Below are positions 44,961 to 55,069 of a DNA stretch of 64,000 bases, in pieces (positions within the stretch are counted from its first letter, which is position 1; every line of letters starts with the position of its first letter). The stretch spans positions 62,001 through 126,000 of the forward strand of contig JAVCCM010000041.1 in assembly GCA_030765455.1 (NCBI GenBank), written 5' to 3'. Under the pieces are notes generated by a model, which saw nothing but the letters and a program-made list of their open reading frames with translations, did not search any database and was not told where the DNA came from. This DNA is from Candidatus Electryonea clarkiae. Its GTDB lineage: Bacteria > Electryoneota > Electryoneia > Electryoneales > Electryoneaceae. The position numbers and the translations under genes are program-made.

Positions 44961-45629
44961 TTATCGCAAATCATGTATTGTTATGTCTTCAGGAATTTGA
45001 AAAGTGAATGTATCATCAGCTATTGCATGATTTACTTTGATGTCAGATAAGTATATTGCCGTCTTGTTGCCGGACTCATCCACCCGTTCAAGCTTTCGTA
45101 AAATCAAATCATTTGCTCCAATACATGCATTAGTAATTGCATTGGGAGATGATTTATCAGCCGATTTCAATTTGAGGTGAAACACCGGGTTTTCATCGTA
45201 AACCGTCTCGCTGATACTTTCAATAGAAAACATATTTAAATAATTAAAAATAATATTACTTGGTAAGATTTCTTTGTTTACATCTTTTAGATTCTCAATG
45301 ATTACTTGTTTATTATCTTTGCTGTATCTCCACAGAGATTTTCCGTCTGAAATAATAACCTGTGTTCCAAGTTGAAGTTTGAAACGATCTCCTTTTGCAT
45401 ATTCTATCGTTCCCTCTTCAACGTTTGTTCTATCTGCCTGCATCCAAGCATACTCAAGCCGGTAAGTGGCAGAAAACGTTTCAATGGCTTCATATTTCTG
45501 TCTTATATCTGCAGCAAGTTTTTTGCTGTCCGGAACTTCAGCGAGGCATTTTCTGCCTGAAAGGAAAAACAGTGCGAATAAAAGAACAAATTCAATCACT
45601 CTTCTGAAGAGAGGATAAGTTGATTTCAT
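44961..45629 (-). CDS. lolA: LolA-like periplasmic lipoprotein carrier
   Basis: A 222-residue protein with a signal peptide (VIEFVLLFALFFLSGRKCLA) and the LolA fold: KYEAIETFSATYRLEYAW, GTIEYAKGDRFKLQLGTQVIISDGKSLWRYSKDNKQVI, then FHLKLKS and FTFQIPEDI. LolA ferries lipoproteins from the inner to the outer membrane. It overlaps the ftsK stop by 4 bp, and ftsK-lolA adjacency is common in Gram-negative bacteria. Confidence 0.9.
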   Translation of the reverse strand: MKSTYPLFRRVIEFVLLFALFFLSGRKCLAEVPDSKKLAADIRQKYEAIETFSATYRLEYAWMQADRTNVEEGTIEYAKGDRFKLQLGTQVIISDGKSLWRYSKDNKQVIIENLKDVNKEILPSNIIFNYLNMFSIESISETVYDENPVFHLKLKSADKSSPNAITNACIGANDLILRKLERVDESGNKTAIYLSDIKVNHAIADDTFTFQIPEDITIHDLR

Positions 45630-47953
45630 TGAAGAAAGGTCTCCAGGTCATCATCATCCATCATAACTTCTCGAGCTTTGGAACCCTCAAATGGACCAAC
45701 GACACCCGCTTGTTCAAGTTGATCAAGAATTCTACCTGCCCTGCTGTAACCAACCCTTAACCTTCTCTGAATGAGTGAAACTGAACCCTGCTGATGACGT
45801 ACAACCAACTTCACCGCTTCATTAAAGAGTTCGTCGCGCGCGTCAATTCCATCGCTAAATCCGTTTGTACCACTGTCCAACGAAGCAGGCTGGTCAAGTT
45901 TACAGCGTTTTATAAATGCAGGCTGCCGAACAATATGTACAATTAGACGATGTACTTCGTCAGTTGTGATTAAGGCTCCGTGGATGCGAAGCGGGAAAGG
46001 AGCATCATTACTCATCAGGAGGCTGTCGCCTTTACCCAGTAGGGATTCAGCGCCCGGACGGTCAAGGATAGTTCGGCTGTCAATTTTTGACGCCACCATA
46101 AAAGCAAGCCTGGCAGGGAAATTTGCCTTGATAACTCCTGTAATAACATCAACTGAAGGTCTCTGGGTTGCAACAACGAGATGAATTCCTATAGCACGCG
46201 CCATTTGCGCTAATCTAGCTATAGGCTCTTCAACTTCCTTGGCGGCAGTTAACATGAGGTCCGCAAGCTCATCAATTATGACCACTATGTAAGGTAATTT
46301 AACGGCAGGATTGCCATTTTCGTCAGGTTTGACTTTTCCTGCTTCCACACTTTCGTTATATTCGGTTATGCTTCTTGAGCCAACCTCTGCCAGCCTGGTA
46401 TATCGCTTTTCCATTTCTTTCACAACACTTTGCAGCAATGCTACAGCGTTCTTTGGATCGGTAGCAATAACCTCGTCACCATCGTCGATAAAGAGCAGGT
46501 GATGCCGTCTAAGTTCGGCATAAGTACTTAATTCCAGCTTTTTGGGATCGATCATCGCAATTAAAACTTCATCCGGTTTGTTCTTGAACAGGATACTGGC
46601 AATAATCGTATTTATGCATACTGACTTGCCCGATCCGGTAGTTCCGGCAATCATTAGATGTGGCATTTTCGCCAAATCTGTAACAAAAACTTCTCCGTCA
46701 GCACTCCGCCCCAAAGCAAGAAGAAGTGGTTTGTCGGAATCCTGAAAAACAGGAGTCTCGATGATTTCCCTTAATACTACTAATTTGGGGTGCTTGTTCG
46801 GGACTTCTATCCCGACCGCTCCCGCTCCGGGGATAGGAGCCTGGATGCGAATTGAACGAGCAGCAAGCGCTAAAGCGAGATCGTCAGCTAATGAACTGAT
46901 ACGTCCTATTTTTACACCAGGTGCCGGTTTTAGATCGAATCTCGTAATTATCGGTCCAGGATGAATCTGGACTACTTTTGCTTTGACACCAAATTCGGCC
47001 AGCCTCTCTTCGAGCATGGCAGCGGTCTCATGGAGAGCTTTTTTGTCTATTAAGTCACTTTCTGCAACATCTTCAGGTTCATTGAGTAAATCTGCCGTTG
47101 GCAGCAAATATATTGATTCAGAGTTATCATCAATTGTTTCTGTGTTTAAATCAATATTATTCAATGAATTAGTTCCTTCGGTAAGAGATTCCTTATCATC
47201 AATTATTTCGATGTCATCTCTTATCTTACTACCCGGTTCAAATAGGTCTTTATTTTTTTGTTCATTGAAATCAGAATCATCAGTTGAAAGTAATGAGCCA
47301 TGTGAAATTTTAGGCTTTGAACCAGGTTTGTCATCGCTGCGAATAGATGTATTTAATATTGAGAATAATCCTCCCAGCCATGAAAAAACGGTATGAAATC
47401 CATTTACTATTATTGCCCAACGGATTCGGAGAGTGAAAGTCAGGTATATCAAAGCCAGGCCGGTAAGAATTATGACGGATCCGGTTCTTCCAAGCCATTC
47501 GAGCATTTTATCTACGAACCAGAAACCTATGAAGCCGGTAAATTCCAGGGGACCATGAATACCCTGTAAATCCCTGATTATCTCCCAGATCGCCGTAGCA
47601 AGTATTACCCCGATAAATAACTTCAAACCATTGCGAAAAGTCTGTCTGTATCCTTTTTTTCTAATAAGTTCAATAGCAAATATCAACATCATAATAGGAA
47701 TAAATAGGGAAAGGATTCGACCGAAAGTGAAATGGATCAGATAAAAAGCTATATACGCCCCGGCGATATTTAGCCGGTTAGAAACAATACTTGCACTGCC
47801 GTTTGGAGGATCAAGAGGATTATAAGATACAATTGAAGCACCGATAAGGATTGCAATAGTAATTAATGCAATGCCTGTAACATCTCGCGCAATACCACGA
47901 GACTTTTTAGATTTAGATTTTTTGCTCTTATTTTTTACTGCTTTTTTAGCCAT
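45626..47953 (-). CDS. ftsK: FtsK/SpoIIIE DNA translocase
   Basis: A 775-residue septal DNA pump that clears chromosomes from the closing division site. A Lys-rich start (KKAVKNKSKKSKSKK) is followed by four membrane helices (about 25-190), a charged linker and the motor domain with GTTGSGKSVCINTIIASILF (Walker A) and LPYIVVIIDELADLM (Walker B). The C-terminal winged-helix gamma domain (QGSVSLIQRRLRVGYSRAGRIL) reads polar DNA signals. I chose the ATG at 47953 (AAGAG upstream) over an in-frame TTG at 48007. Confidence 0.96.
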   Translation of the reverse strand: MAKKAVKNKSKKSKSKKSRGIARDVTGIALITIAILIGASIVSYNPLDPPNGSASIVSNRLNIAGAYIAFYLIHFTFGRILSLFIPIMMLIFAIELIRKKGYRQTFRNGLKLFIGVILATAIWEIIRDLQGIHGPLEFTGFIGFWFVDKMLEWLGRTGSVIILTGLALIYLTFTLRIRWAIIVNGFHTVFSWLGGLFSILNTSIRSDDKPGSKPKISHGSLLSTDDSDFNEQKNKDLFEPGSKIRDDIEIIDDKESLTEGTNSLNNIDLNTETIDDNSESIYLLPTADLLNEPEDVAESDLIDKKALHETAAMLEERLAEFGVKAKVVQIHPGPIITRFDLKPAPGVKIGRISSLADDLALALAARSIRIQAPIPGAGAVGIEVPNKHPKLVVLREIIETPVFQDSDKPLLLALGRSADGEVFVTDLAKMPHLMIAGTTGSGKSVCINTIIASILFKNKPDEVLIAMIDPKKLELSTYAELRRHHLLFIDDGDEVIATDPKNAVALLQSVVKEMEKRYTRLAEVGSRSITEYNESVEAGKVKPDENGNPAVKLPYIVVIIDELADLMLTAAKEVEEPIARLAQMARAIGIHLVVATQRPSVDVITGVIKANFPARLAFMVASKIDSRTILDRPGAESLLGKGDSLLMSNDAPFPLRIHGALITTDEVHRLIVHIVRQPAFIKRCKLDQPASLDSGTNGFSDGIDARDELFNEAVKLVVRHQQGSVSLIQRRLRVGYSRAGRILDQLEQAGVVGPFEGSKAREVMMDDDDLETFLQ

Positions 47954-48228
47954 ATTTCTCTTCAATAATTTAGTACTGAAAGTACTTATGACCTGCTTAT
48001 CAATCAAGAGGTAAATGGTTTACCCCGGTTATTTGATTCATAATTAGACGAGCGTTGATTTCATATTTCAATAGTTCAGAAACGCGTTTCAATTATCGAG
48101 TTAAACTTTCTTAAAAGTATTGAATGATAGAAAAGTGTATATTAAAGTCTTTATCCATTAAAAAGTTTGCTGTATCTTGCACCGGTAATTTTCATGTGAT
48201 GACTGATTAACATTTTGAGTTTTTGATA

Positions 48229-51195
48229 ATGCGTTTTGTGTCGAGTTGTAGGTCAACTAAAATAAGAATACCGTTTATATTATTCCTCTGTTCAATATTT
48301 TTCATTCCATTGAATGTCGAAGCAGCTCGATACAGGCTGGACCGGGAATGGAAATCTTTAAGCCTGGGCAACATATATGTCCATTATCCAAGCGGTTACG
48401 AAAACTTTGCCGATTATGTGGCTATGCGGGCAGTGACTCATCTTGACAGTCTTGATTATTGGTTCGGTATTTTTCCGCCCGAAGTACATATAAACCTTAA
48501 TCCTGATCTTGATAATAATTCTGCCTTCGCGACTATTCTTCCTCTCAGGGTTGAATTGCCTGTTACACCTGCAATTGAAAAAGGAATTCGACCGCAAAAC
48601 GGTTTATATCTTGATAGAGTACTGATGCATGAATTGACTCATTCTGTTCAGCATAGCACAGTCTCAGGGATAACTTCAGTTTTACGACCTGTCATTGGTG
48701 AAACCATTGCGCCTTTAGGATTGCAACCTGATTGGATTACAGAGGGACTCGCGGTATGTACTGAGAGCATGGCAGGTGGGGGGAGGCTCAATTCCTCGTT
48801 TCATCTTATGTATTGGCGTACTGCAATACTTTCAGGCAACCCTTGGAATCTTAACAAACTTTCAAAACCAGGGAATATCAATCCCCCGGCAAATCGTGCT
48901 TATGTCGGCGGTTCATTCCTGGTAAATCGTCTTCTGAATGAATCATTCGGTAAGGATAATGTATCTGATTGGTTATACCGCCAGGCATCATTGCCAGGGC
49001 TGCCGGGAATAGCATTCAAAAAATCTTTCGAGGGACGTACTGCTTCATTCATTTACCGCCAGATCATCACACAAACCGACTGGGATCTTCGTGTGAAGAT
49101 TCTCATGAGACAAAGGTCAGGATTTGCCTTTGGAAAAACACTTTTAGAGGATAAAAGAACAAGCTGGCGGCATCCTTTATGGATGAACAATGGTGAGTTG
49201 GTCGCTTCAAAGTCGAGTTACGATTTCCCCCCTGCATTTTCACGCTTGAATCCTGGTGGTATCAGGTCATTAAGTAAAGATGAATCAAGAAGTTATTCCG
49301 TTAATTATAAGAGTACATCCTATAAAGAGGGATTGATAACCTCAGAATTGCGAAGTGGAAAATGGGCAACTGAAGAACAAAAATCTTATATCGTATATGT
49401 TGATTCCAATGGCAAAAGCAAATTGATCGGAAAGCCTCCTCTTCGAGGCTGGTCTCCCGCCTGGTCAGAAAAGAATCATCAGCTTGCTTGGGTTACACCA
49501 TCGAAATACGGCGGGACTGAAATCCGGGTTATCAACCTTGATGAAAATACCAAACCGATTGGAAGGTCAAGAATAATTGCCAGGACAAATTATGGCATTT
49601 TCGCTGATCCGGAATGGAATGCAACCGGACGTATCCTGGCATTTTCCGCAGACCTTGGAGATGGTGAAAAAGTTGTACTATGGGATGTTAAATCAAATCT
49701 TTTCTTTGAAATTAGTATCAACGGTGCAAAATGTACCTGGGATCCTTCATTTTCAAATGATGGTTCATTATGGGTATCAGCAGATCCTGAAGAAATTTTC
49801 GATTTGTTTGAGATTGATTTTATTAATAAACAAGCATGGCGTCGGACTCGAGTAATATCCGGTGCGATTGAGCCAGCGGTATCGAATGACGGTAAATCAG
49901 TCGCATATTCTCATTATACAAATGAAGGTTTTATCCTTGCATTGCTTGATTCTTCCATTTGGTCTGAAGAAAGTGCAGATGTTTCTTTAACGAGAGTTGA
50001 TCCGGAGCGTTATCGTGAAACCTCCAAAGAAATCCAGGGTTTGGGAGTCACTGAACCGTATAACTGCTGGAAATACACCAAGCCAAGGTTTTGGCTGCCG
50101 GCCTATGGGAATACAAATGAGGATGCTGTCGGTATTGCAACTTATGGACGTGATCCACTTGGACTGATAGAGTGGCAGCTCCAGGCAATGGTTGGTATCG
50201 AAACAAGGAAGCCGGATATTTCTTTGTCAACAACATACCGGGCTTTACCATTAGACATGACGCTCTTCATGACAACTTACCCGGATGATCTCGCTAAAAT
50301 TGTCCCGGTTGATACGGTAGATACACCTGACCCTAATATCAAGCAGATCTTATTCAGGTATGATACCCGGAATCCGCGACGATGGGAGGGTGGTCTATTT
50401 TTTAGTCAGAATTTCAGGTATGATAATTGGTTTTGGAGTAAAAGGTTTATTCCCCGATATGGAATAGTGAGGCGTGACAGATTCATTCAGACGAGACGGG
50501 ATCAAGGACTTATGTTGCGTCATTTCAATGGCTTCTCGACAGGATTCGATTATGTTCAATGGCGGGGTGCAAGCAGGGATCCTGTTTCCAGGAATTTATT
50601 GAGAGTTAATTTGTCAGCGGAGCACGATCTTACAGGATTCAGCAATTTGAATGGCAATATGATTCAACTTGCCATTCGTTACCACATACCATCACCTGTC
50701 AATACTGTAGTTATTGGGATGACAGGTGCTGCTCAATCCCAAACTGGTTCGGCTCTATCTCGCAACAATAAACTGGACTATTCACGAGTTATTGCCCGGC
50801 CACGAGGTTATGACAGTGACAGCTTGCTCCCACCTTCGTTAACAAAAGGAAAGATCGCAAAACTGGGTTTGGAACTTCAATATCCTTTAATGTTCATTGA
50901 TAAGGGTTTGGGACTGGGAATACTCTTTTTTGAACGGTTTAAGGGCGTAATGTTTTTTGAAGCCGCAAGTGGTTGGGGAGATAATCGAACTCTGCAATCA
51001 TGGACAGAGAATGATAATTGTTTTTCAGCCGGTAGTGAAATTAGTTCGGTAGGTTATGTTTATGACGCATACCTGGATTTCACTGTAGGTGCGGCATGGC
51101 GTTCAACAACTGAAGACTGGTCAGTATATTTCCGTCTGGGAATCCCCTTCCTTAGAAATATTTACGGTGCCACCCTGCCAACAGGAAGGATGTAA
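48229..51195 (+). CDS. Exported metallopeptidase-like / beta-propeller / beta-barrel protein
   Basis: A 988-residue exported protein. The signal peptide (IPFILFLCSIFFIPLNVEA) is followed by a gluzincin-like peptidase domain with HELTH near residue 135 and TEGLAV about 40 residues later. Those supply zinc-binding His, His and Glu and the catalytic Glu. The centre (about 300-590) is TolB/WD-like (EIRVINLDE, DPEWNATGRILAFSADLGD). The last 350 residues alternate aromatic beta-strands, typical of an outer-membrane barrel. The ATG at 48229 is preferred to the TTG at 48223. Its 3' end overlaps the convergent SagB-like gene by 34 bp. Peptidase activity is inference. Confidence 0.85.
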   Translation: MRFVSSCRSTKIRIPFILFLCSIFFIPLNVEAARYRLDREWKSLSLGNIYVHYPSGYENFADYVAMRAVTHLDSLDYWFGIFPPEVHINLNPDLDNNSAFATILPLRVELPVTPAIEKGIRPQNGLYLDRVLMHELTHSVQHSTVSGITSVLRPVIGETIAPLGLQPDWITEGLAVCTESMAGGGRLNSSFHLMYWRTAILSGNPWNLNKLSKPGNINPPANRAYVGGSFLVNRLLNESFGKDNVSDWLYRQASLPGLPGIAFKKSFEGRTASFIYRQIITQTDWDLRVKILMRQRSGFAFGKTLLEDKRTSWRHPLWMNNGELVASKSSYDFPPAFSRLNPGGIRSLSKDESRSYSVNYKSTSYKEGLITSELRSGKWATEEQKSYIVYVDSNGKSKLIGKPPLRGWSPAWSEKNHQLAWVTPSKYGGTEIRVINLDENTKPIGRSRIIARTNYGIFADPEWNATGRILAFSADLGDGEKVVLWDVKSNLFFEISINGAKCTWDPSFSNDGSLWVSADPEEIFDLFEIDFINKQAWRRTRVISGAIEPAVSNDGKSVAYSHYTNEGFILALLDSSIWSEESADVSLTRVDPERYRETSKEIQGLGVTEPYNCWKYTKPRFWLPAYGNTNEDAVGIATYGRDPLGLIEWQLQAMVGIETRKPDISLSTTYRALPLDMTLFMTTYPDDLAKIVPVDTVDTPDPNIKQILFRYDTRNPRRWEGGLFFSQNFRYDNWFWSKRFIPRYGIVRRDRFIQTRRDQGLMLRHFNGFSTGFDYVQWRGASRDPVSRNLLRVNLSAEHDLTGFSNLNGNMIQLAIRYHIPSPVNTVVIGMTGAAQSQTGSALSRNNKLDYSRVIARPRGYDSDSLLPPSLTKGKIAKLGLELQYPLMFIDKGLGLGILFFERFKGVMFFEAASGWGDNRTLQSWTENDNCFSAGSEISSVGYVYDAYLDFTVGAAWRSTTEDWSVYFRLGIPFLRNIYGATLPTGRM

Positions 51196-51863
51196 AACGG
51201 CTGGGCTTTAATCGAAAGTAGTCTTTTCACATCATTATCATCTAAAGCACCTACAGTGGCGACTCCCAGGTTTAGAGATTGAGCTTGAAGGCATATATTC
51301 TGTGCAGAATGACCAATTTCTATCAATATATAACGCTCGGCACGCTCTCCATATTTTGCCGATGTTCTCGAAGTTACCGCAGTAATTATTATGTTGATCG
51401 CCGCATCACGGATACAATCCTGATTTAACGCAGCATTAGCGAGTTTGCCTGCATTTACACCCGATCCAAAGTATTCCAGGGAATGATTCTTCAAACCGGG
51501 ACCAGGTTTGTAATGATAAATTCCAGATTTTAGACCTTCGACCCTGTCAACCACCATATATATTTCCAATGGGTATAGCGCTCCTGCAGAAGGTACTGTG
51601 TGGTAACCCATAGGTGATGTGATCCCCTGGCACGCCCAAAGTAATTGACTGACTTCTGCCAATGTGAGAGCCTCGTTGGAAAAACTACGTACTGATCTGC
51701 GACGCACTATCGCTTCTTCCAGGGACATATCACTTTTTAATTCCGGTTCTGGTAAATGAATCACTGGTTTAGCCTCAGATATTGTTGAGTCAAATATAAT
51801 AACAAATGATAATAATATGATACTGATGAGGAATTTGCCGAATTTAGAATTTGTTTTTGTCAT
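51162..51863 (-). CDS. Exported SagB/nitroreductase-like oxidoreductase
   Basis: A 233-residue protein of the SagB-type dehydrogenase branch of the FMN nitroreductases. [34 protein letters not shown] and the [23 protein letters not shown] segment ([20 protein letters not shown]) are diagnostic. An N-terminal hydrophobic stretch ([21 protein letters not shown]) predicts export, unusual for a flavin enzyme. SagB relatives oxidise azolines in peptide natural products, but no SagC/SagD or precursor gene is nearby, so another role is likely. It converges with a 34-bp overlap on the upstream barrel gene. Confidence 0.88.
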   Translation of the reverse strand: MTKTNSKFGKFLISIILLSFVIIFDSTISEAKPVIHLPEPELKSDMSLEEAIVRRRSVRSFSNEALTLAEVSQLLWACQGITSPMGYHTVPSAGALYPLEIYMVVDRVEGLKSGIYHYKPGPGLKNHSLEYFGSGVNAGKLANAALNQDCIRDAAINIIITAVTSRTSAKYGERAERYILIEIGHSAQNICLQAQSLNLGVATVGALDDNDVKRLLSIKAQPFYILPVGRVAP

Positions 51864-52006
51864 GTTTCTCTTCCTCTCGACTTCTTTGTGAATAATTCAA
51901 AATGAATTGTTTTATTGAATTTACCTCATTTCCAAGCCTCATGGAACCTTTGAGATAATTATCATTGACCTGATATTTGACGGGGAGTATATTCCTGCGA
52001 ATGTAA

Positions 52007-52083
<77 letters not shown>

Positions 52084-52087
52084 TGAT

Positions 52088-52125
52088 AAAAGGGTTACAG
52101 CTGATTAAACTGTAACCCTTTTTTA
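52088..52125 (+). terminator. Rho-independent terminator after tRNA-Pro
   Basis: AAAAGGGTTACAG (52088-52100) pairs with CTGTAACCCTTTT (52110-52122) around a nine-base loop, with a T-run at the end. Confidence 0.92.
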
Positions 52126-52179
52126 TATTGGTATGCACATAGTGTGATAAAAGTCGCGAAAGTTATCCTTTAAATCCTA

Positions 52180-52199
52180 TATATCCTTGTATCCTGTAA
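52180..52199. repeat. Dispersed TCCTTGTATCCTGTA repeat
   Basis: TATATCCTTGTATCCTGTAA is identical to 29908-29927. It stands between the tRNA terminator and the end of the epimerase gene. Confidence 0.85.
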
Positions 52200-52256
52200 A
52201 TGGAGATTTTGATTCCCCTGTTATGTTAGGAATAATTATACCGTAAGGTCTTAGAA

Positions 52257-53354
52257 TTATTCAATATAATCAACTATTATTTCTACTGTTTCTTTGGAAG
52301 CTTTTCCACCGCCATATAGATCATCTACTAAACTATCAGGATCCCGCTCCTTGCTTAATGCTCCGACTATATCTTCATATACCTGTTTGGCACTAACCGT
52401 TGGATTGAGTGTATTCCATCCGGAATCGAGTAGCTCCACCCACTCTGTTTGATCTCTCAGTGTAACACATGGCACTTTACAAAAATAGGCTTCTTTCTGG
52501 ATACCGCCCGAATCAGTAACAATCAAACAAGAATTCTTTTCCAGCGTAAGCATATCCAGGTATCCAATTGGATTTAATAAATGTAATTTCTTTTCAACAC
52601 CAGCAAGCATACCTTCGTTTTCCAATACTTTACTAGTGCGGTGGTGGAGGGGAAGGACAACCGGATATTCCTCTGAAATTTGGCATAAGCCATCAAATAT
52701 TGAGCGAAGTCTTGCCGGGTCATCGGTATTTTCCTGTCTATGTATTGTAGCAAGAATATATTTTCCCGATTGAACTCCTATGTCATTGATTATTTTATCA
52801 TTATCACTAATTTCATTCAAATAAAATAATGCGGCATCATACATAACATCACCGGCTGAAAAAATGATATCAGGATTTACTCCTTCATGAAGCAGGTTAC
52901 GAACTGCAGTTTTAGTAGGTGCGAATAAAAGATCAACAGCATGATCGGTCAGGATTCTATTGACCTCTTCCGGCATTTTTTTATTGAATGATCTCAAGCC
53001 CGCTTCAATATGAGCAATTGGAATGTGTAATTTTACCGCTGCCAGTGCTCCTGCAAGTGTGGAATTTGTATCACCATATACAACTACGATATCAGGTTTT
53101 TCTATTCCTTCAAGTATTTTCGCTGTTTGAATTCCATGAGATGCAGAACCCACTCCAAGGTTATATTTGGGCTTTGGTATCATCAACTCCTGAAAAAATA
53201 TCTCAGATAGATCGTCGTCATAATGCTGACCGGTATGGAGCAGGACTTCATCAACATCATGTTTCTTTCTTAATTCATTACTTATCGTCGCAGCCTTTAC
53301 AAATTGAGGACGCGCACCAACTATATTGATAATTTTTTTTTGCCTGCTGATCAT
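52257..53354 (-). CDS. UDP-GlcNAc(3NAc)A 2-epimerase, WbpI/WecB family
   Basis: A 365-residue UDP-GlcNAc 2-epimerase fold enzyme. IVGARPQFVKAATIS, VYGDTNSTLAGALAAVKLHIPIAHIEAGLRSF and the ENRI-like EEVNRILTDHAVDLLFAPT are family hallmarks. The sequence reads closer to WbpI than to WecB, for example ILHTGQHYDDDLSEIFFQELMIP and GDVMYDAALFYL. WbpI makes UDP-ManNAc(3NAc)A for O-antigen. That fits the downstream acetyltransferase remnant and aminotransferase, although this gene is on the opposite strand. GGGAGA precedes the ATG at 53354. Confidence 0.88.
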   Translation of the reverse strand: MISRQKKIINIVGARPQFVKAATISNELRKKHDVDEVLLHTGQHYDDDLSEIFFQELMIPKPKYNLGVGSASHGIQTAKILEGIEKPDIVVVYGDTNSTLAGALAAVKLHIPIAHIEAGLRSFNKKMPEEVNRILTDHAVDLLFAPTKTAVRNLLHEGVNPDIIFSAGDVMYDAALFYLNEISDNDKIINDIGVQSGKYILATIHRQENTDDPARLRSIFDGLCQISEEYPVVLPLHHRTSKVLENEGMLAGVEKKLHLLNPIGYLDMLTLEKNSCLIVTDSGGIQKEAYFCKVPCVTLRDQTEWVELLDSGWNTLNPTVSAKQVYEDIVGALSKERDPDSLVDDLYGGGKASKETVEIIVDYIE

Positions 53355-53378
53355 GGTGCCGCAATCTCCCTTTTGTTA

Positions 53379-53669
53379 TATTCTTTTATCGGCTCCGGCG
53401 CTGTAGTTCCAAAAGACGTTCCGGACTATGCTGTGATGCTGGGCGTTCCAGCCAAACAATATGGCTGGGTCAGCAGGCACGGTTTACCATTGAAAGACCC
53501 CGACAAGAATGGAATTTATACATGCCCGGAGAGCGGATTGCGATATAAAGAAGAAGAGCCCGGTATCCTGAGGTGTCTCGATCTGGATGAGGACGCCGCC
53601 ATGCCTGATAATTTGAGAACCAGGGAACTTTTTTATGATGATATCGTGCATGGAAAGAGACTGAAATAA
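53379..53669 (+). pseudogene. UDP-sugar N-acetyltransferase (WbpD/WlbB type), 5' truncated
   Basis: Only the last 96 residues of a left-handed beta-helix acetyltransferase remain: YSFIGSGAVVPKDVPDYAVMLGVPAKQYGWVSRHG, then PESGLRYKEEEPG near the end. The tail matches WbpD/WlbB, which acetylates the 3-amino group in ManNAc3NAcA synthesis. No in-frame start or ribosome site belongs to it; the frame upstream is antisense to the epimerase start. The break is at about 53355-53379, where the epimerase begins on the other strand, suggesting a rearrangement. The CoA-binding coil is largely lost, so function is unlikely. Confidence 0.85.
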
Positions 53670-53785
53670 TTCTATTTCTACTCTTCAGGCGGTGATTGCG
53701 TAAAGCATAATATTATTAACGCAATCTATTATAGTTTATTAGAAATCTTGTTGTTAACATTAATTGTAAAAAGAAAGGACACTTT

Positions 53786-54973
53786 ATGAGTGTTCCATTA
53801 CTTGATCTAAAAGCGCAGTATAGGACAATCAAAGATGAAGTTGACAGCGCTATACAGGAAGTTCTTGAGTCACAGTATTTTATTTTAGGTCCGACCGTCA
53901 AAGCTTTTGAAGAATCAGTGGCGTCATATTCCAACACTCCACATGCCATAGGCGTTTCTTCAGGAACCGATGCACTGCTGATTTCGATGATGGCAGAAGA
54001 TATCTGCCCGGGCGATGAAGTAATTACTACTCCATATTCATTCTTTGCCACAGCAGGATGTATTTCACGCCTTGGAGCAAAGCCTGTATTTGTAGAAATC
54101 GAACCTGAAAGTTTTAATCTCGACCCGGCAAAAATTGAAGCGGCAATAACTCCTGCGACAAAAGCGATAATACCAGTACATTTATATGGACAGGTAGCTG
54201 AGATGGATCCGATTATGGATTTGGCTGAAAAACATAATCTTGCCGTAATAGAGGATGGCGCTCAAGCTATAGGCGCTGAATACAATGGACGTCGTGCCGG
54301 ATCCATCGGACATTACGGCTGTTTCAGTTTTTTCCCTTCGAAAAACCTTGGCGGTGTTGGTGACGGCGGGATGGTCGTTGCTACTGATGATGACAGGGCA
54401 GAAAAGCTTAGAATCCTTCGCGCGCATGGCGGGAAACCAAAATATTATCATAGAATGATCGGCGGAAATTTCAGGTTGGACGCAATCCAGGCCGCAGTGC
54501 TTCAAGTCAAGCTGAAATATCTTGATAGCTGGACAGCAAAAAGACAGGAAAATGCGGACAGGTATAGAGAGATGTTCAATGATGCAGGAATAGTCCTGGA
54601 AACGCCGGAATGCTTGAAAAATGATTGTGTTCCCGGTCCGGAAGGTTGTTCATTAAATGGTTTGAAGGGTGTTGTGTTACCGGAGGAAATGCCGGGTAGA
54701 AGACATATTTATAACCAGTTTGTACTTCGAGTTGATAAAAGGGATGAACTTGTTGCCTGGCTAAAGGAGCGTAAAATCGGTGTTGAAATATATTACCCGG
54801 TCACTTTTAATAACCAGGACTGCTTTAAGTATTTGAATTATAAAAAAGGTGATTTCCCAGTCAGTGAATGTGCTGCCGAAAGCACGTTGGCTATTCCTAT
54901 TTATCCTGAATTGACCGGTGATCAAATGATTGAAGTTGTAAATAGTATCGAAGAATTTTTTAAGAGCTATTAA
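53786..54973 (+). CDS. DegT/DnrJ/EryC1/StrS sugar aminotransferase
   Basis: A 395-residue PLP-dependent enzyme that aminates a keto-sugar nucleotide. The PLP Lys is residue 186 in FFPSKNLGG, with VEIEPESFNLDP, IEDGAQAIGAE and GNFRLDAIQAAVL as further family marks. WbpE/WlbC, which aminates the 3-keto group of UDP-GlcNAcA, is the likely type, given the epimerase and acetyltransferase neighbours. A small insertion with two Cys (NDCVPGPEGCSL) is unusual. AAAGGA precedes the ATG. Confidence 0.93.
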   Translation: MSVPLLDLKAQYRTIKDEVDSAIQEVLESQYFILGPTVKAFEESVASYSNTPHAIGVSSGTDALLISMMAEDICPGDEVITTPYSFFATAGCISRLGAKPVFVEIEPESFNLDPAKIEAAITPATKAIIPVHLYGQVAEMDPIMDLAEKHNLAVIEDGAQAIGAEYNGRRAGSIGHYGCFSFFPSKNLGGVGDGGMVVATDDDRAEKLRILRAHGGKPKYYHRMIGGNFRLDAIQAAVLQVKLKYLDSWTAKRQENADRYREMFNDAGIVLETPECLKNDCVPGPEGCSLNGLKGVVLPEEMPGRRHIYNQFVLRVDKRDELVAWLKERKIGVEIYYPVTFNNQDCFKYLNYKKGDFPVSECAAESTLAIPIYPELTGDQMIEVVNSIEEFFKSY

Positions 54974-55069
54974 TTATATTACCTTGCGGGCAACATTTAA
55001 ACTGTGTAGCCTGTGAAGTTCTGTCAGGTTGTTACACCTGAAATATAATCTTGTATCTATTACGATTCG

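Noticed and set aside
44294..45007. 237-residue plus-strand frame
   Set aside because: It is antisense to the flippase-like gene, whose membrane helices give a long open complementary frame.
53304..53378. Upstream extension of the acetyltransferase fragment to an ATG at 53304
   Set aside because: That part is antisense to the start of the epimerase gene and lacks any acetyltransferase resemblance.
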